From contig NZ_NRRY01000008.1 of assembly GCF_016583905.1 (NCBI RefSeq), positions 1 to 64,000 of the forward strand: DNA of 64,000 bases, read 5' to 3'. The notes under the pieces were generated by a model. It did no database searches and was not told the DNA's origin. It saw only the letters and a program-made list of their open reading frames with translations. This DNA is from Lamprobacter modestohalophilus (lineage in GTDB: Bacteria > Pseudomonadota > Gammaproteobacteria > Chromatiales > Chromatiaceae). This document shows positions 1-10,417 of the stretch, piece by piece; positions within the stretch are counted from its first letter, which is position 1; the number at the start of each line of letters is the position of its first letter. The translations under genes and the position numbers were made by a program.

Positions 1-22
1 CGTGATGGCCCGGTCTTTGTGA

Positions 23-250
23 GTCTCTGTCATTGGTCTGCTCCGCTACCTTGGTTGACGATGGGTTCTCATCATCGCTTATTGTGCCCGCTCGGGGTGT
101 GTTGGAGGAGCGGGGCGGACCATTCCATTACTGTTCGTCGGTCTGGCCATGGTTGAGTCCACGGCCATCTACTGCTTCGTGGTGTCGATGATCCTGATCT
201 TTGCCAATCCCTTCTGGAACCTCGCGCTCGCCCAGGTCGCCGGGAACTAG
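23..250 (+). pseudogene. atpE: Decayed N-ATPase subunit c gene (3' helix intact, 5' part broken)
   Basis: The last ~44 codons (119-250, stop TAG) read as the C-terminal helix of a Na+-type c subunit, including LFVGLAMVESTAIYCFVVSM with the ion-binding ES/T motif. Upstream, this frame meets a TGA at 56-58 and offers no start codon. Another frame from about 23 gives ESLSLVCSATLV, which resembles the usual c-subunit N-terminus (DSLTLIA.ASIVTAG). The GPALGEGRA loop is garbled (IVPARGVLEERGG), and about 16 loop codons seem to be missing between the two parts. I read this as an internal deletion plus a frameshift. Placement just before atpF matches the N-ATPase order (B-E-F-A-G). Alternatives are sequencing error or an unrelated sequence joined to the 3' end. 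The alignment is by eye, and only 250 bases are visible. Confidence 0.6.
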
Positions 251-253
251 GCC

Positions 254-1069
254 ATGCTCATCGACTGGTTCACCGTCGGCGCGCAGGTGGTCAACTTTCT
301 GGTGCTGGTGTGGCTGCTGAAGCGCTTTCTCTATCGCCCGATCCTCGATGCCATCGACGCACGCGAGCAGCGGATCAGCGCGGAGCTGGCGGATGCCGAC
401 GCCAAACGCGCCGAGGCCCAACAGGAGCGCGAGACCTTCCAGCACAAGAACCAGGCGTTTGATCAGCAGCGCGCGGCGCTCATGACTCAGGCGACGGAAG
501 CAGCGAAGGCCGAACGCCAGCGGCTGCTCGATGAGGCGCGGCAGGCTGCCGACGCCCTGCGTGCCAAACGGCAGGAGGCGTTGCGACAGGAGGCCGATCA
601 ACTCCATCAGGCCCTGCGGCGCCGAACGCAGCAGGAGGTCTTCGCGATTGCGCGCAAGACCTTGGCGGATCTCGCTGGGGCGAGTCTGGAGGCACGCCTG
701 GTGGCGGTCTTCATCGAGCGCCTAACGGCAATGGATGCCCAAGCGCACCGCGTCTTTGCCGAAGCACTGAAGGCGACGTCCGAGCCGATGCGGGTACGCA
801 GCGCATTCGAGCTGCCGGCAGCGCAACGCGCGGCGATTCAAGCGGCGCTCAACAGCGCCTTTGCCACCGAGGTTCCGGTCCAGTTCGACACTGAGCCTGA
901 TCTGATCGGCGGGATCGAGCTGACCGCGAATGGACAACGCATCGGTTGGAGCATTGCCGATTATCTGAGAGCGCTAGAGCAAGGCGTTGGGGAATTGCTC
1001 AAGGCAAAGGACGAACCCAGCGCGGATCCCAAACCAGCCGAGCCCGAGCTTTCCATGCCGACGCCATGA
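254..1069 (+). CDS. atpF: N-ATPase subunit b with C-terminal delta-like domain
   Basis: This 271-residue peripheral-stalk protein belongs to the membrane F-type (N-type, probably Na+- or H+-coupled) ATPase. Residues ~5-25 form the membrane anchor ([20 protein letters not shown]), followed by a long charged coiled coil (~35-125). Residues ~175-250 look like the delta/OSCP C-terminal domain: [19 protein letters not shown], then DLIGGIEL and a SI..YLRAL tail. N-ATPase operons lack a separate delta gene, so a b-delta fusion fits. The ATG lies 3 bases after the atpE stop, and atpA follows after 31 bases. Its length, well above the usual 156-160 residues of b, is explained by the extra domain. Confidence 0.88.
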   Translation: MLIDWFTVGAQVVNFLVLVWLLKRFLYRPILDAIDAREQRISAELADADAKRAEAQQERETFQHKNQAFDQQRAALMTQATEAAKAERQRLLDEARQAADALRAKRQEALRQEADQLHQALRRRTQQEVFAIARKTLADLAGASLEARLVAVFIERLTAMDAQAHRVFAEALKATSEPMRVRSAFELPAAQRAAIQAALNSAFATEVPVQFDTEPDLIGGIELTANGQRIGWSIADYLRALEQGVGELLKAKDEPSADPKPAEPELSMPTP

Positions 1070-1100
1070 ACCGCCTACCCAAGCTACCCGCCCCCTCGCC

Positions 1101-2741
1101 ATGAAGGCTGCTCACGACAGCTTGCAGTCAGTCGTCGACGAGGTCTTCGACGCCATCGATCAAGCAAACGACACCTTTGTGCCGCAACTCACCCCCCACG
1201 AGATCGGCACCATCGCCAGCGTCTCCACCGGCATCGCCAAGGTCTCCGGTCTGCCCAGTGTCGGCTTCGAGGAACTGCTCGCCTTTCCCGGTGAGGTGTT
1301 CGGTATCGCCTTCAACCTGGACCCAGACGAGATCGGCGTCGTACTCCTTGGCGACTACTGGCAATTACAAGCCGGCGATTCGGTCGAGCGCACCGGCCGG
1401 GTCATGGATGTGGCCGTCGGCGATGGCCTGCTGGGGCGCGTCATCGACCCGCTCGGACGACCGCTCGATGGCCTGGGGCCGCTGTCCACCAGCCAACGCC
1501 TGCCGATCGAGCGCCCCGCCACCGCCATCATGGACCGCGCACCGGTCACCGTGCCGCTGCAGACCGGCCTCAAGGTCATCGACGCCCTCATCCCCATCGG
1601 GCGCGGCCAGCGCGAGCTGATCCTCGGTGATCGGCAGACCGGCAAGAGCGCCATCGCCATCGACACCATCCTCAACCAACGGGGTCAGGATGTGCTGTGC
1701 GTCTATTGCGCCATTGGCCAGCGCGCCTCGGCCATCGCCAAGACGCTGGCGACCTTCCGCGAACAGGGCGCGCTGGAGTACACCCTGGTGGTCCTGACCG
1801 AGGGCAACGACGCGCCGGGGCTCACCTACATCGCCCCCTACGCCGCGACCAGCATCGCCGAGCACTTCATGGAACAAGGCCGCGATGTGCTGATCGTCTA
1901 TGACGACCTCACCCACCACGCCCGCGCCTATCGCGAGTTGTCGCTACTGCTGCGCCGCCCGCCCGGTCGCGAGGCCTTTCCCGGCGATATCTTCTACATC
2001 CACTCGCGTCTGCTGGAGCGTGCCACGCATCTGCGCGAGGGGCTTGGCGGCGGCTCGCTCACCGCACTGCCCATTATCGAGACCGAGGCGCAGAACCTTT
2101 CCGCCTACATCCCGACCAATCTCATCTCCATCACCGACGGACAGATCTACCTGTCGCCGTCGCTGTTCGAACTGGGCGTGCTGCCGGCGGTCGATGTCGG
2201 CCAATCCGTCTCGCGGGTTGGTGGCAAGGCGCAGCGGGCGGCCTATCGCGCGGTGGCGGGCGATCTGAAGCTAGCTTATGCGCAGTTCGAGGAGTTGGAG
2301 ACCTTCGCCCGCTTCGGCGCCCGGGTGGATGAAGACACCAAAACCCGCATCGCGCATGGACGCCGCATCCGCGCCTGCCTCAAGCAGCCGGAATTCGCGC
2401 CGGTATCGATGCCGGCGCAGATCGCCATCCTGCTGGCCTTGACCGACGGACTGTTCGACGCCGTGCCGCTCGAGCGGATGCCCGAGGCCGAGGGGGCGCT
2501 GCAGGAGGCGGCGACGATGATCCCGGACGAGGTCATCGAGCGGTTGGTCAGCGCCGATGCCCTGAGCGAGGCAGATCATCGAACCCTCGTCGACATCGGG
2601 CGCCAGGCGCTCTCCGCGTTCCAGCCCCGGCCTGACCGCAATCCCCAACCGAGCGTCAGTGTCCTCGGGGGGCGGCGCGATCAGCGCCATCACCAGGCCG
2701 AACCCCTCCCAGAATCGGCGGCATCATCGGAGCAGCCATGA
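1101..2741 (+). CDS. atpA: N-ATPase subunit alpha
   Basis: This is the non-catalytic nucleotide-binding subunit of the F1 head. The P-loop [13 protein letters not shown] is at about residues 176-188. The VSRVGGKAQ motif lies near residue 373 and the Walker-B-like [11 protein letters not shown] near 266. I chose ATG 1101 ([12 protein letters not shown]), giving 546 residues. The frame is open back to 987, but that extension is Pro/Arg-rich, overlaps the end of atpF and resembles no alpha N-terminus. The stop overlaps the atpG start as ATGA, so the two are translationally coupled. The C-terminal ~30 residues after SVSVLGGRR are low-complexity. Confidence 0.95.
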   Translation: MKAAHDSLQSVVDEVFDAIDQANDTFVPQLTPHEIGTIASVSTGIAKVSGLPSVGFEELLAFPGEVFGIAFNLDPDEIGVVLLGDYWQLQAGDSVERTGRVMDVAVGDGLLGRVIDPLGRPLDGLGPLSTSQRLPIERPATAIMDRAPVTVPLQTGLKVIDALIPIGRGQRELILGDRQTGKSAIAIDTILNQRGQDVLCVYCAIGQRASAIAKTLATFREQGALEYTLVVLTEGNDAPGLTYIAPYAATSIAEHFMEQGRDVLIVYDDLTHHARAYRELSLLLRRPPGREAFPGDIFYIHSRLLERATHLREGLGGGSLTALPIIETEAQNLSAYIPTNLISITDGQIYLSPSLFELGVLPAVDVGQSVSRVGGKAQRAAYRAVAGDLKLAYAQFEELETFARFGARVDEDTKTRIAHGRRIRACLKQPEFAPVSMPAQIAILLALTDGLFDAVPLERMPEAEGALQEAATMIPDEVIERLVSADALSEADHRTLVDIGRQALSAFQPRPDRNPQPSVSVLGGRRDQRHHQAEPLPESAASSEQP

Positions 2742-3718
2742 GCGAGACCACCGCCAGCCTGCGCCACAAGATCGGAAGCGCCAGTGATCTGCACTCCGTG
2801 GTCCGCACCATGAAGTCGCTGGCGGCGTCGAGCATCGTCCAGTACGAGCAATCGGTGCAGGCCCTGGCTGACTATGCGCGCACCCTAGAGCTGGGCTTGA
2901 GCATCTGCTTCCGGGAGATTGGCAACGCCGACGTATCGGCTGGCAATCCGGACTTATCGGCTGGCAATACCGGCGTATCAGCTGGCGATTCCAATATATC
3001 GGCTGCTGAAGCCAAAGGCGCCAACTCGGGCGTGATGGGCGCGGTTGTGTTCGGCTCCGATCAGGGGCTGGTCGGCCAGTTCAATGATCTGGTGGCTGAT
3101 CATGCGGTGAAGACGCTCGACAAGCTGGCCGAGCCGACAAGCGATGCATTACGGAAAGGGCCGCGCGTTTGGGCGGTCGGCGAGCGTGTTCAGGCACGTT
3201 TGACGGACGCTGGCCTGGCGCTGGCTGGCCAGTTCAAGGTGCCGACTTCCGTCGCGGCGATCACCGCGCTGGTCGGCGAGATCCTGGTGGAGACCGAGGC
3301 GCACCATGCTCAGGGCGAGTTCAGCGCGCTCTACCTGTTCTACAACCGCCCCTCGTCCGCCGCAGTCTACACGCCCGTCGGTCAGCGTTTGCTGCCATTG
3401 GATGAGCGCTGGCGGCGCTCGCTGGCCGCGGCCCCCTGGCCAACGAACACTCTACCCGAGGTCATCAGGGCCGGTACCGGTGCTGATACGCGCACCCTGC
3501 GCGCGCTCATCCGCGAGCATCTATTCGTCTCGCTCTTTCGCGCCTGCGCCGAATCCTTGGCTAGCGAGAACGCCAGCCGGCTCGCCGCCATGCAACGCGC
3601 CGACAAGAACATCGAGGAGCTGCTGGAGACCCTCAACAGCGCCTTCCACCAACAACGCCAAAGCGCGATCGACGCCGAGCTCTTTGATGTCATCGCCGGT
3701 TTCGAGGCGCTGGCCTAA
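2738..3718 (+). CDS. atpG: N-ATPase subunit gamma with a repeat insertion
   Basis: This is the central rotor shaft of F1. The N-terminus ([20 protein letters not shown]) and C-terminus ([18 protein letters not shown]) are typical gamma helices. At 326 residues it is longer than most gamma subunits. Part of the excess is four heptad copies of G-(N/D)-x-x-(V/L/I)-S-A at about residues 62-89, just before the Rossmann-like segment [19 protein letters not shown]. The insert keeps the frame and contains no stop, so the protein is probably still made. It is the last gene of the operon. Confidence 0.9.
   Translation: MSETTASLRHKIGSASDLHSVVRTMKSLAASSIVQYEQSVQALADYARTLELGLSICFREIGNADVSAGNPDLSAGNTGVSAGDSNISAAEAKGANSGVMGAVVFGSDQGLVGQFNDLVADHAVKTLDKLAEPTSDALRKGPRVWAVGERVQARLTDAGLALAGQFKVPTSVAAITALVGEILVETEAHHAQGEFSALYLFYNRPSSAAVYTPVGQRLLPLDERWRRSLAAAPWPTNTLPEVIRAGTGADTRTLRALIREHLFVSLFRACAESLASENASRLAAMQRADKNIEELLETLNSAFHQQRQSAIDAELFDVIAGFEALA
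2921..3004 (+). repeat. 21-bp x 4 in-frame tandem repeat in atpG
   Basis: Four adjacent 21-bp units (2921, 2942, 2963, 2984), each beginning GGC and ending TC(G/A)GCT. They encode [21 protein letters not shown] and GDSNISA. The units have diverged mainly in the middle codons. Confidence 0.9.
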
Positions 3719-3765
3719 CGATCATGGCGCGGCGCCACCCCAGACAATGAATCGCGCGAGATTCA
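3715..3765 (+). repeat. Degenerate copy of a dispersed intergenic palindrome
   Basis: The first 27 bases (CTAACGATCATGGCGCGGCG then CCACCCC) match 13314-13340 with one mismatch. The following AATGAATC...GATTCA arms are still recognisable but imperfect. The copy begins inside the stop region of atpG. The better copy is at 13314-13378. Confidence 0.7.
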
Positions 3766-3838
3766 CGTTAACTGCGGTGTTCCGTTCAGCGCAACGGCGT
3801 TGATCCATTCATCTCATAAAGACAGGAGTGAAGCGACC

Positions 3839-4153
3839 ATGTTGATCACATTCAAAACCAAGGCCTATGCCAACATCACGATGTTCGGCGATGTCGCCAT
3901 CTCATTGCTGAAGCTGATGGGGCATAGCGGAACGGTGCCTAGCGCACTGATGGCCGAGGATGTGCCGGGCGCGCTGGCTCGGCTAAAGGCAGCGGTCGAG
4001 GCGCATCCTGAGGAAACCCTGGAAATGCCCCAAGCCCCAGCGAGTGATGGTGAAGACGGCCAGCGCGTCAGCCTCGCTCACCGGGCATTGCCTCTGATCG
4101 AACTGCTCACGGCCGCAGCCGCAGAGCACGAGAACGTGATCTGGGACGGCTAG
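3839..4153 (+). CDS. DUF1840 domain-containing protein
   Basis: This 104-residue soluble protein of unknown function has the DUF1840 pattern: N-terminal MLITFKTKAYANITMFGDVA, a middle amphipathic segment, and a C-terminal RALPLIELLTAAAAEHENVIWDG-type helix ending in W-[DG]. I chose ATG 3839 because AGGAG sits 11 bases upstream (around 3824). The open frame to 3800 adds 13 unsupported residues. It stands alone between the ATPase operon and a secreted-protein gene, and nothing nearby suggests a role. Confidence 0.82.
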   Translation: MLITFKTKAYANITMFGDVAISLLKLMGHSGTVPSALMAEDVPGALARLKAAVEAHPEETLEMPQAPASDGEDGQRVSLAHRALPLIELLTAAAAEHENVIWDG

Positions 4154-4357
4154 TCGGGCCGACTGCGGTTGGCTTCCTAGCGGGTCGGCGGGTCTCGGCG
4201 TTTCAGTGCGCTAACGAACAGACAGCTGCGGTCGTTTCGGCCAAGCTTGCCATGAAGTCTCGATGCGCGCCTGTCGTGCGGTCAGGGTCTGCAGCAGGAG
4301 GCGCGCGCCTACCCGATCGCGAATTACCCAATCGCGAACCACGAGAGGTCTCTCGTT

Positions 4358-4888
4358 ATGACACCTATCGATGATGGAAGACGCCACCTGCCATGGTGGC
4401 TCTGTTGGGGATTGCTGAGTGGCGGGTTGCTGAGTTGGCTCGCCCCTTTACTGGTCGTGGCCGCTGACTGGCAAGGAACCTTGCCGGATGGCTCACAGAT
4501 CGAGGTGGATGCGAGCACGCATCGTGCCTGGCATCGAGCAGGCAGCAGGGTCGAGCCCTTGTGGGATGGGGTACACCAGCTCGCGGATGGCTCGGTGGTG
4601 ATCGTCCGCCATGGCACCGTGATCCCCACCCAGCGAATGCTGGAGACCTGGATGGCACTTCCCGAGGATGCAGCTCAGCCCTCGACATCGGCCTGTGACG
4701 ACTTGATCAAAGCGGTCTGCGGTGCGGATCACCGCTGCGCAACCTCGCAACCCTGTGCGCTGGCACATCAGTTAGGCGAGATGGCAACAGGCAAATCTGC
4801 CCATGGGAGGGATGCGGATGCGGCGGGCAAGAACACTGAGCAGTGTCGCGAGGCGCTGGCAAATCCGTATTTCGTACGCTGCGATTGA
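4358..4888 (+). CDS. Secreted or membrane-anchored Cys-containing protein of unknown function
   Basis: I do not recognise this 176-residue protein. Residues ~13-35 (WWLCWGLLSGGLLSWLAPLL) form a signal peptide or anchor. A probable beta-rich middle follows (GTLPDGSQIEVDASTHRAW, DGSVVIVRHGTVIP). The tail holds six cysteines (CDDLIKAVC, CATSQPC, EQC, VRCD), which suggests disulfides in the periplasm. It lies six bases upstream of the HlyD gene on the same strand, so it may be the first gene of the exporter operon. Confidence 0.65.
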   Translation: MTPIDDGRRHLPWWLCWGLLSGGLLSWLAPLLVVAADWQGTLPDGSQIEVDASTHRAWHRAGSRVEPLWDGVHQLADGSVVIVRHGTVIPTQRMLETWMALPEDAAQPSTSACDDLIKAVCGADHRCATSQPCALAHQLGEMATGKSAHGRDADAAGKNTEQCREALANPYFVRCD

Positions 4889-4894
4889 TGCATC

Positions 4895-5971
4895 ATGATG
4901 ACCCCACAACGCAAGAAAAGCGTCATTCTCATTGCCATCGCCATCGCGCTGGCCGTCGGTGGCGCGCTGCTGTGGAACGCCATGCAGCCATCAGGCCCAG
5001 GCGCCGGCTTCGTCAGCGGTAATGGTCGCATCGAGGCGACCGAAGTCGATGTCGCGACCAAGCTCGCCGGACGTGTGGACAGCATCCTGGTCAACGAGGG
5101 CGATTTCGTGCAGGCCGGGCAGCCGCTGGCGCAGATGCGGATCGCGACGCTCGACGCCCAACGTGACGAGGCGCTCGCGCAGTCGCGCCAGGCGGTCACG
5201 GCGGTGGCTAGCGCCAAGGCCCAGGTCGCCGTGCACCAAAGCGATACCGCTGCCGCAAAGGCCCGAGTGGGCCAGCGCGAGAGCGAGCTGGACGCGGCCC
5301 AGCGGCGCTACGCGCGCTCTGAGACCTTGTCCGAAAAGGGCATGACGACGCGCCAGATCCTCGACGACGATCGCGCCCAGGTGCATGGTGCCGAGGCGAC
5401 GCTGGCCGGCGCCGAGGCGCAGGTGACCGCGAGCCAGGCGGCGACCACGGCCGCGCGTGCCGCGGTCGTCGGTGCCGACTCCGGTGTCGAGGCGAGCGAG
5501 GCGACGGTGGCCCGCGTCGAGGCCGATATCGAGGACAGCCTGCTCAAGTCTCCGCGTGCGGGGCGGGTGCAATACCGCATCGCACAGCCCGGCGAGGTGC
5601 TGGGCGCCGGCGGCAAGGTGCTCAACCTGGTGGATCTCAGCGATGTCTATATGACCTTCTTCCTGCCCGAGCGGGCGGCCGGGCGGGTGGCGCTGGGCAG
5701 CGAGGTGCATCTCGTGCTCGACGCGGCGCCGCAGTATGTGATCCCGGCGCGGGTATCCTATGTCGCCAGCACCGCGCAGTTCACGCCCAAGACGGTGGAG
5801 ACCGCCAGCGAGCGGCAGAAGCTGATGTTCCGCGTCAAGGCGCGGATCGACCCGGCGCTGCTGGAAAAGCACCGCAACCTGGTCAAGACCGGCCTGCCCG
5901 GCATGGCTTGGCTGAAGCTCGACGCAGACGCGGCCTGGCCGGCCAATCTGATCATCAAGGTGCCTGATTGA
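4895..5971 (+). CDS. HlyD-family periplasmic adaptor (YhiI-like)
   Basis: This 358-residue membrane-fusion protein would couple the following ABC exporter to the periplasm or outer membrane. One N-terminal TM segment (~9-28, [19 protein letters not shown]) is followed by the biotinyl-lipoyl half-motif [20 protein letters not shown], a long Ala-rich coiled coil (~90-210), the second lipoyl half ([19 protein letters not shown]) and a beta-barrel domain. The order adaptor, double-ATPase/permease, permease is that of the yhiI-rbbA-yhhJ cluster. Its stop overlaps the next start (TTGA). Confidence 0.9.
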   Translation: MMTPQRKKSVILIAIAIALAVGGALLWNAMQPSGPGAGFVSGNGRIEATEVDVATKLAGRVDSILVNEGDFVQAGQPLAQMRIATLDAQRDEALAQSRQAVTAVASAKAQVAVHQSDTAAAKARVGQRESELDAAQRRYARSETLSEKGMTTRQILDDDRAQVHGAEATLAGAEAQVTASQAATTAARAAVVGADSGVEASEATVARVEADIEDSLLKSPRAGRVQYRIAQPGEVLGAGGKVLNLVDLSDVYMTFFLPERAAGRVALGSEVHLVLDAAPQYVIPARVSYVASTAQFTPKTVETASERQKLMFRVKARIDPALLEKHRNLVKTGLPGMAWLKLDADAAWPANLIIKVPD

Positions 5972-8916
5972 GCGCCGGTCGGCGGCATCCGCCGTCGCCT
6001 GCGGCCGATCCCTCTGAGCGGGATGCCTTGGCGCCCGTCGCCAGTCAGGACGCTGGCGCCATTGCTCATCCAGACGCTCATCCAGCCCTCGATTCAGTTG
6101 GCAATCCGGCCGCCAATCCAGTCGGCAATTCGGTCGCCAATTCGGCTGCCCATTCAGTCGCCAACCCAGTCGCCAGCCTGGTCGGCGTCGGTCTGCGCTA
6201 CGGCAAGGTGGTGGCGCTGGATGACATCACCCTGGACATCCCAGCCGGGCGCATGGTCGGCCTGCTCGGCCCGGACGGTGTCGGTAAATCCAGCCTGCTG
6301 GCGCTCTTGTCCGGCGCCCGTGCGATTCAACAGGGCCAGGTACAGGCCTTGGGCGGAGATATGGCCAGTGCGCGCCATCGCGGGCGCGTCTGCCCGCGCA
6401 TCTCCTACATGCCCCAGGGCTTGGGCAAGAACCTCTATCCGACCCTGTCGATCGAGGAGAACCTCCAGTTCTTCGGTCGGCTGTTCGGCCATCCGGCTGC
6501 TGAGCGCCGCCGTCGCATCGATGCGCTGACCGCAAGCACCGGCCTGACCTCCTTCCTGTCGCGCCCAGCCGGCAAGCTCTCGGGCGGCATGAAACAAAAG
6601 CTGGGGCTCTGCTGCGCGCTGATTCACGACCCGGACCTGCTGATCCTGGACGAGCCGACCACCGGCGTCGATCCGCTCGCCCGCTCGCAGTTCTGGGACC
6701 TGATCAAAGCAATCCGCGTCGAGCAAACCGGCATGAGCGTGATCGTCGCCACCGCCTACATGGACGAGGCGCAGGGCTTCGACTGGCTGGTGGCGATGGA
6801 CGCCGGTCGTGTCCTGGCCACCGGCACGCCGGCCGAGCTGCTGGAGCGCACCGGCACCGACTCCCTGGACGCGGCCTTCATCGCCCTGCTGCCGGAGGAC
6901 CGGCGGCGCGGTCATCGAGCCGTGACCATCCCGCCGCTCGCCGCCGGAGTCGATGCCGAGATCGCCATCGAGGCGGAAGACCTCAGCATGCGCTTCGGCG
7001 ATTTCGTCGCGGTCGATCATGTGAATCTCGCCATCCGTCGCGGCGAGATCTTCGGCTTCATCGGCTCCAACGGCTGCGGCAAGTCCACCACCATGAAGAT
7101 GCTGACCGGACTGCTGCCGGCCAGCGCGGGCCGCGCCGCGCTGTTCGGGCAGACGGTCGACCCCAAGGACATCGCCACGCGCCGGCGCGTGGGCTACATG
7201 TCGCAGGCGTTCTCGCTCTACTCGGAACTGTCGGTGCGCCAGAACCTGGTGCTGCACGCGCGCCTGTTCCAGGTGCCGGAGACCGAGATCCCGGCGCGGG
7301 TAGACGAGATGGTTCAGCGTTTCGGTCTGGCCGACTCGATCGACGCGCTGCCCGGCACGCTGCCGCTGGGCATCCGCCAGCGTCTCTCGCTGGCCGTGGC
7401 CATGGTGCATCGCCCCGAGCTGCTGATCCTGGACGAGCCCACCTCGGGTGTAGACCCCATCGCGCGCGACAGCCTCTGGCAACTGATGATCGACCTGGCG
7501 CGCCAGGACCGGGTCACCATCTTCATCTCCACCCATTTCATGAACGAGGCCGCGCGCTGCGACCGCATCTCGCTGATGCACGCCGGGCGCGTGCTGGTCA
7601 CCGATGCCCCGGCCGAGCTGGTGCGTCAACGCGGCGCGGCGACGCTGGAGGCAGCCTTCATCGGCTATCTGGAGGACGCCGGCGCGCGAGGCGAGACGGC
7701 GAAAGCAACCCCATCAGCTCCAGCCGCTTCATCGGCTCGATCCGTTCCGGCACCTACACCACACGCCCGCCGCCATCTCTTCAGCCCCGGGCGCGCCTGG
7801 AGCTACGCCCTGCGCGAGACGCTGGAGCTGAAGCGCGACCCGATGCGCGCCACCATGGCGCTGCTGGGGTCGGCGCTGCTGATGTTCGTCTTCGGGTATG
7901 GCATCAGCCTGGACGTCGAGGATCTGAGCTACGCCGTGCTCGACCGCGACCAGACCGGCTTGAGCCGGAACTACACGCTGAACCTGTCCGGCTCGCGCTA
8001 TTTCGTCGAGCGCCCGCCGATTCTCGACGACCGCGATCTCGACCGGCGGATGCGGGCCGGCCAGCTCGCGCTGGCCATCGAGATCCCGCACGGCTTCGCC
8101 CGCGACATCGCGCGCGGTCACAGCGTGCAGATCGGCGCCTGGGTCGATGGCGCCATGCCGGTGCGCGCCGAGACGGTGCGCGGCTATGTGCAGGGTATGC
8201 ACCAGGGCTGGCTGCTGGAGCAGGCGAAACACCGGCTCGGCCAGGACGCCGCGAGCGGCCCGAATGCGCTCCCGGCCAGCATCGCGACCCGCTTTCGCTA
8301 CAACCCGGATGTGCGCAGCCTGCCGGCCATGGTGCCGGCGGTCATCCCGATGCTGCTCTTGATGATCCCGGCGATGCTGACCGCGCTCGCGGTGGTGCGC
8401 GAGAAGGAGCTGGGCTCGATCATCAATCTCTATGTCACCCCGGTCACCCGCAGTGAGTTCCTGCTCGGCAAGCAGCTCCCGTACATAGTGCTGGCGATGC
8501 TCAACTTCGCGCTGTTGACGCTGCTGGCGGTCACCGTCTTCGGGGTGCCGCTGAAGGGCAGCCTGCTGGCGCTGACGGCCGCGGCGCTGCTCTTCGTCAC
8601 CTTCTCGACCGGCTTCGGGCTCTTCGCCTCAACCTTCACGCGCAGCCAGATCGCGGCCCTATTCGTGACCATCATCGGCACCATCATCCCGGCCATCCAG
8701 TTCTCCGGCATGTTGAATCCGGTGTCCTCGCTGGAAGGCGTGGGGTATCTCATCGGACAGGTCTATCCGGCCGCGCACTTCCTGACCATCACGCGCGGCG
8801 TCTTCAACAAGGCGCTGGGCTTCACCGGCCTCGAGGCCTCCTTCTGGCCGCTCGCGCTGGCGGTGCCGGTGATCCTGACCCTGTCGATCCTGCTGTTGAA
8901 GAAGCAGGAGCGCTGA
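5968..8916 (+). CDS. ABC transporter fusion: two ATPase domains plus ABC-2 permease (RbbA/YhiH-like)
   Basis: This 982-residue protein has two nucleotide-binding domains: Walker [10 protein letters not shown] (~residue 98) with signature LSGGMKQ, and Walker [10 protein letters not shown] (~370) with Walker [14 protein letters not shown]. An ABC-2 permease of about six TM segments follows (~620-982). The signature of the second domain is degenerate (LPLGIRQ instead of LSGGQ). The frame starts with TTG 5968 overlapping the adaptor stop. No better start precedes the first domain, which begins near residue 71. The N-terminal leader is a 12-bp tandem repeat. The substrate is unknown; family members have been linked to drug export or ribosome-associated ATPase activity. 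Confidence 0.9.
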   Translation: MSAGRRHPPSPAADPSERDALAPVASQDAGAIAHPDAHPALDSVGNPAANPVGNSVANSAAHSVANPVASLVGVGLRYGKVVALDDITLDIPAGRMVGLLGPDGVGKSSLLALLSGARAIQQGQVQALGGDMASARHRGRVCPRISYMPQGLGKNLYPTLSIEENLQFFGRLFGHPAAERRRRIDALTASTGLTSFLSRPAGKLSGGMKQKLGLCCALIHDPDLLILDEPTTGVDPLARSQFWDLIKAIRVEQTGMSVIVATAYMDEAQGFDWLVAMDAGRVLATGTPAELLERTGTDSLDAAFIALLPEDRRRGHRAVTIPPLAAGVDAEIAIEAEDLSMRFGDFVAVDHVNLAIRRGEIFGFIGSNGCGKSTTMKMLTGLLPASAGRAALFGQTVDPKDIATRRRVGYMSQAFSLYSELSVRQNLVLHARLFQVPETEIPARVDEMVQRFGLADSIDALPGTLPLGIRQRLSLAVAMVHRPELLILDEPTSGVDPIARDSLWQLMIDLARQDRVTIFISTHFMNEAARCDRISLMHAGRVLVTDAPAELVRQRGAATLEAAFIGYLEDAGARGETAKATPSAPAASSARSVPAPTPHARRHLFSPGRAWSYALRETLELKRDPMRATMALLGSALLMFVFGYGISLDVEDLSYAVLDRDQTGLSRNYTLNLSGSRYFVERPPILDDRDLDRRMRAGQLALAIEIPHGFARDIARGHSVQIGAWVDGAMPVRAETVRGYVQGMHQGWLLEQAKHRLGQDAASGPNALPASIATRFRYNPDVRSLPAMVPAVIPMLLLMIPAMLTALAVVREKELGSIINLYVTPVTRSEFLLGKQLPYIVLAMLNFALLTLLAVTVFGVPLKGSLLALTAAALLFVTFSTGFGLFASTFTRSQIAALFVTIIGTIIPAIQFSGMLNPVSSLEGVGYLIGQVYPAAHFLTITRGVFNKALGFTGLEASFWPLALAVPVILTLSILLLKKQER
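6064..6186 (+). repeat. 12-bp in-frame tandem repeat in the N-terminal leader of the ABC fusion
   Basis: Two copies of GCTCATCCAGMC (6064-6087) are followed, after 3 bases, by eight 12-bp units (6091-6186). The eight encode x-(P/S/L)-(V/A)-(G/A) tetrads such as NPVG and NSVA. The repeat lies before the first ATPase domain. Confidence 0.88.
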
Positions 8917-8918
8917 GG

Positions 8919-10043
8919 ATGCCGCATCTCGCCAACATCTATCGGCTGGGCATCAAAGAGCTCTGGAGCCTCGCGCGCGACCCCATGATGCTCGTCCTCA
9001 TCGCCTACACCTTCACCGTGTCCATCTATGTGGCAGCCACGGCGATGCCGGAGACCCTGCACAAGGCGCCGATCGCCATCGTCGATGAGGACGCCTCACC
9101 ACTGTCGGCGCGCATCGCCAGCGCCTTCTATCCGCCACGCTTCGATCCGCCAGCGATGATCAGCCTGTCCGCGATCGACGCCGGTATGGACGCCGGAACC
9201 TATACCTTCGTGCTGGACATCCCGCCGGACTTCCAACGCGATGTGCTGGCCGGGCGCGCGCCCACCATTCAGCTCAATGTCGACGCCACGCGCATGAGCC
9301 AGGCCTTCACCGGCAGCAGCTTCGTCCAGCAGATCGTTCTGGGCGAGGTCACGACGTTCATGCAGGGCCATCGCGGCAGTGTCGCGTTGCCGGTGGAACT
9401 GGCCCTGCGCAACCGCTTCAATCCCAACCTGGAACAGTCCTGGTTCGGCGCACTGATGGAGCTCATCAACAACGTCACCCTGCTCTCGATCATCCTGACC
9501 GGCGCGGCGCTGATCCGCGAGCGCGAGCACGGCACCATCGAGCACCTGCTGGCGATGCCCGTCACGCCCGCCGAGATCATGCTGGCCAAGGTCTGGTCGA
9601 TGGGGCTGGTGGTGCTGCTGGCCGCCGGCGTGGCGATGGTGTTCGTCGTGCAGGGCCTACTGCGCATCCCGATCGAAGGCTCGCTCGCGCTCTTTCTGGT
9701 CGCCGCCGCGCTGCATCTCTTCGCCACCACCTCGCTCGGCATCTTCATGGCCACGCTGGCGCGCTCGATGCCGCAATTCGGGATGCTCGCGGTGCTCATC
9801 CTGCTGCCGCTGCAACTGCTCTCCGGCAACGCCACCCCGCGCGAGAGCATGCCGGAACTGGTGCAGGACGTGATGCTGGCCGCGCCGACCACACACTTCG
9901 TCACCGCCGCCCAGGCCATTCTCTATCGCGGCGCGGACCTCGAGGTGGTCTGGCCGCCGTTCCTCGCGCTGGCCGCCATCGGCGCGGTGTTCTTCGGCAT
10001 CGCGCTCAGTCGCTTTCGCCGGACCATCAGCGCGATGGCCTAG
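8919..10043 (+). CDS. ABC-2 type permease (YhhJ-like)
   Basis: This 374-residue inner-membrane permease starts two bases after the ATPase/permease fusion. The N-terminal TM (~22-42) is followed by a large periplasmic region (~45-170). Five or so TM segments then follow (~175-370), with the typical REREHGTIEHLLAMPVTPAEI cytoplasmic loop. It probably pairs with the permease half of the fusion to make one exporter. RBS GAGG precedes the ATG. Confidence 0.9.
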   Translation: MPHLANIYRLGIKELWSLARDPMMLVLIAYTFTVSIYVAATAMPETLHKAPIAIVDEDASPLSARIASAFYPPRFDPPAMISLSAIDAGMDAGTYTFVLDIPPDFQRDVLAGRAPTIQLNVDATRMSQAFTGSSFVQQIVLGEVTTFMQGHRGSVALPVELALRNRFNPNLEQSWFGALMELINNVTLLSIILTGAALIREREHGTIEHLLAMPVTPAEIMLAKVWSMGLVVLLAAGVAMVFVVQGLLRIPIEGSLALFLVAAALHLFATTSLGIFMATLARSMPQFGMLAVLILLPLQLLSGNATPRESMPELVQDVMLAAPTTHFVTAAQAILYRGADLEVVWPPFLALAAIGAVFFGIALSRFRRTISAMA

Positions 10044-10063
10044 AACGTGCCGGCTGCAACGGG

Positions 10064-10417
10064 TCAGTCCGAGCGACTTGCATGAGCCGCCTCGGCCAGC
10101 ACCCGCGCGGCCCATTGGTTGAGGCTGGTGCGGCTACGCTTGGCAGCCTTGAGCGCGGCGGCATGAATGGCCGGATCGACACGTAGCATCAACCGGCCCG
10201 AGGCGGGCTTATCCGGCTCTTGGTCGAGCTTGGCGCAGGCTTCGAGGTAACTGTCGATCGATTCGCGAAAGGCTTGCTCGAACTCACTCACCGATTCGCC
10301 ATGAAAGCCAATGATGTCGTCGATGCCGAGTACGCGTCCGACTATGATCTTGTCGTCCGGGTCGAAGGTCATGCTGGCCTGATAACCGCGATACTGCATC
10401 AGGTTGGTTGCACTCAT
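10064..10417 (-). CDS. hicB: HicB-family antitoxin
   Basis: This 117-residue protein has the HicB fold: degenerate RNase-H-like N-terminus (YRGYQASMTFDPDDKIIVGR, FHGESVSEFEQAFRESIDSY) and a C-terminal ribbon-helix-helix DNA-binding segment (GRLMLRVDPAIHAAALKAAK). It would neutralise the adjacent HicA and autorepress the pair. The start overlaps the hicA stop by four bases, in the order toxin then antitoxin. Confidence 0.88.
   Translation of the reverse strand: MSATNLMQYRGYQASMTFDPDDKIIVGRVLGIDDIIGFHGESVSEFEQAFRESIDSYLEACAKLDQEPDKPASGRLMLRVDPAIHAAALKAAKRSRTSLNQWAARVLAEAAHASRSD

Noticed and set aside
2-22. Tail of atpB (a subunit) before the c-subunit remnant
   Set aside because: Only VMARSL followed by a stop is visible; too short to support a call.
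987-1100. Longer start for atpA
   Set aside because: The extension overlaps atpF, is Pro/Arg-rich and unlike any alpha-subunit N-terminus; ATG 1101 fits better.
6154-7629. Long minus-strand open frame opposite the ABC transporter
   Set aside because: Antisense shadow of a GC-rich gene; its His/Gln/Arg-rich product has no recognisable domain.
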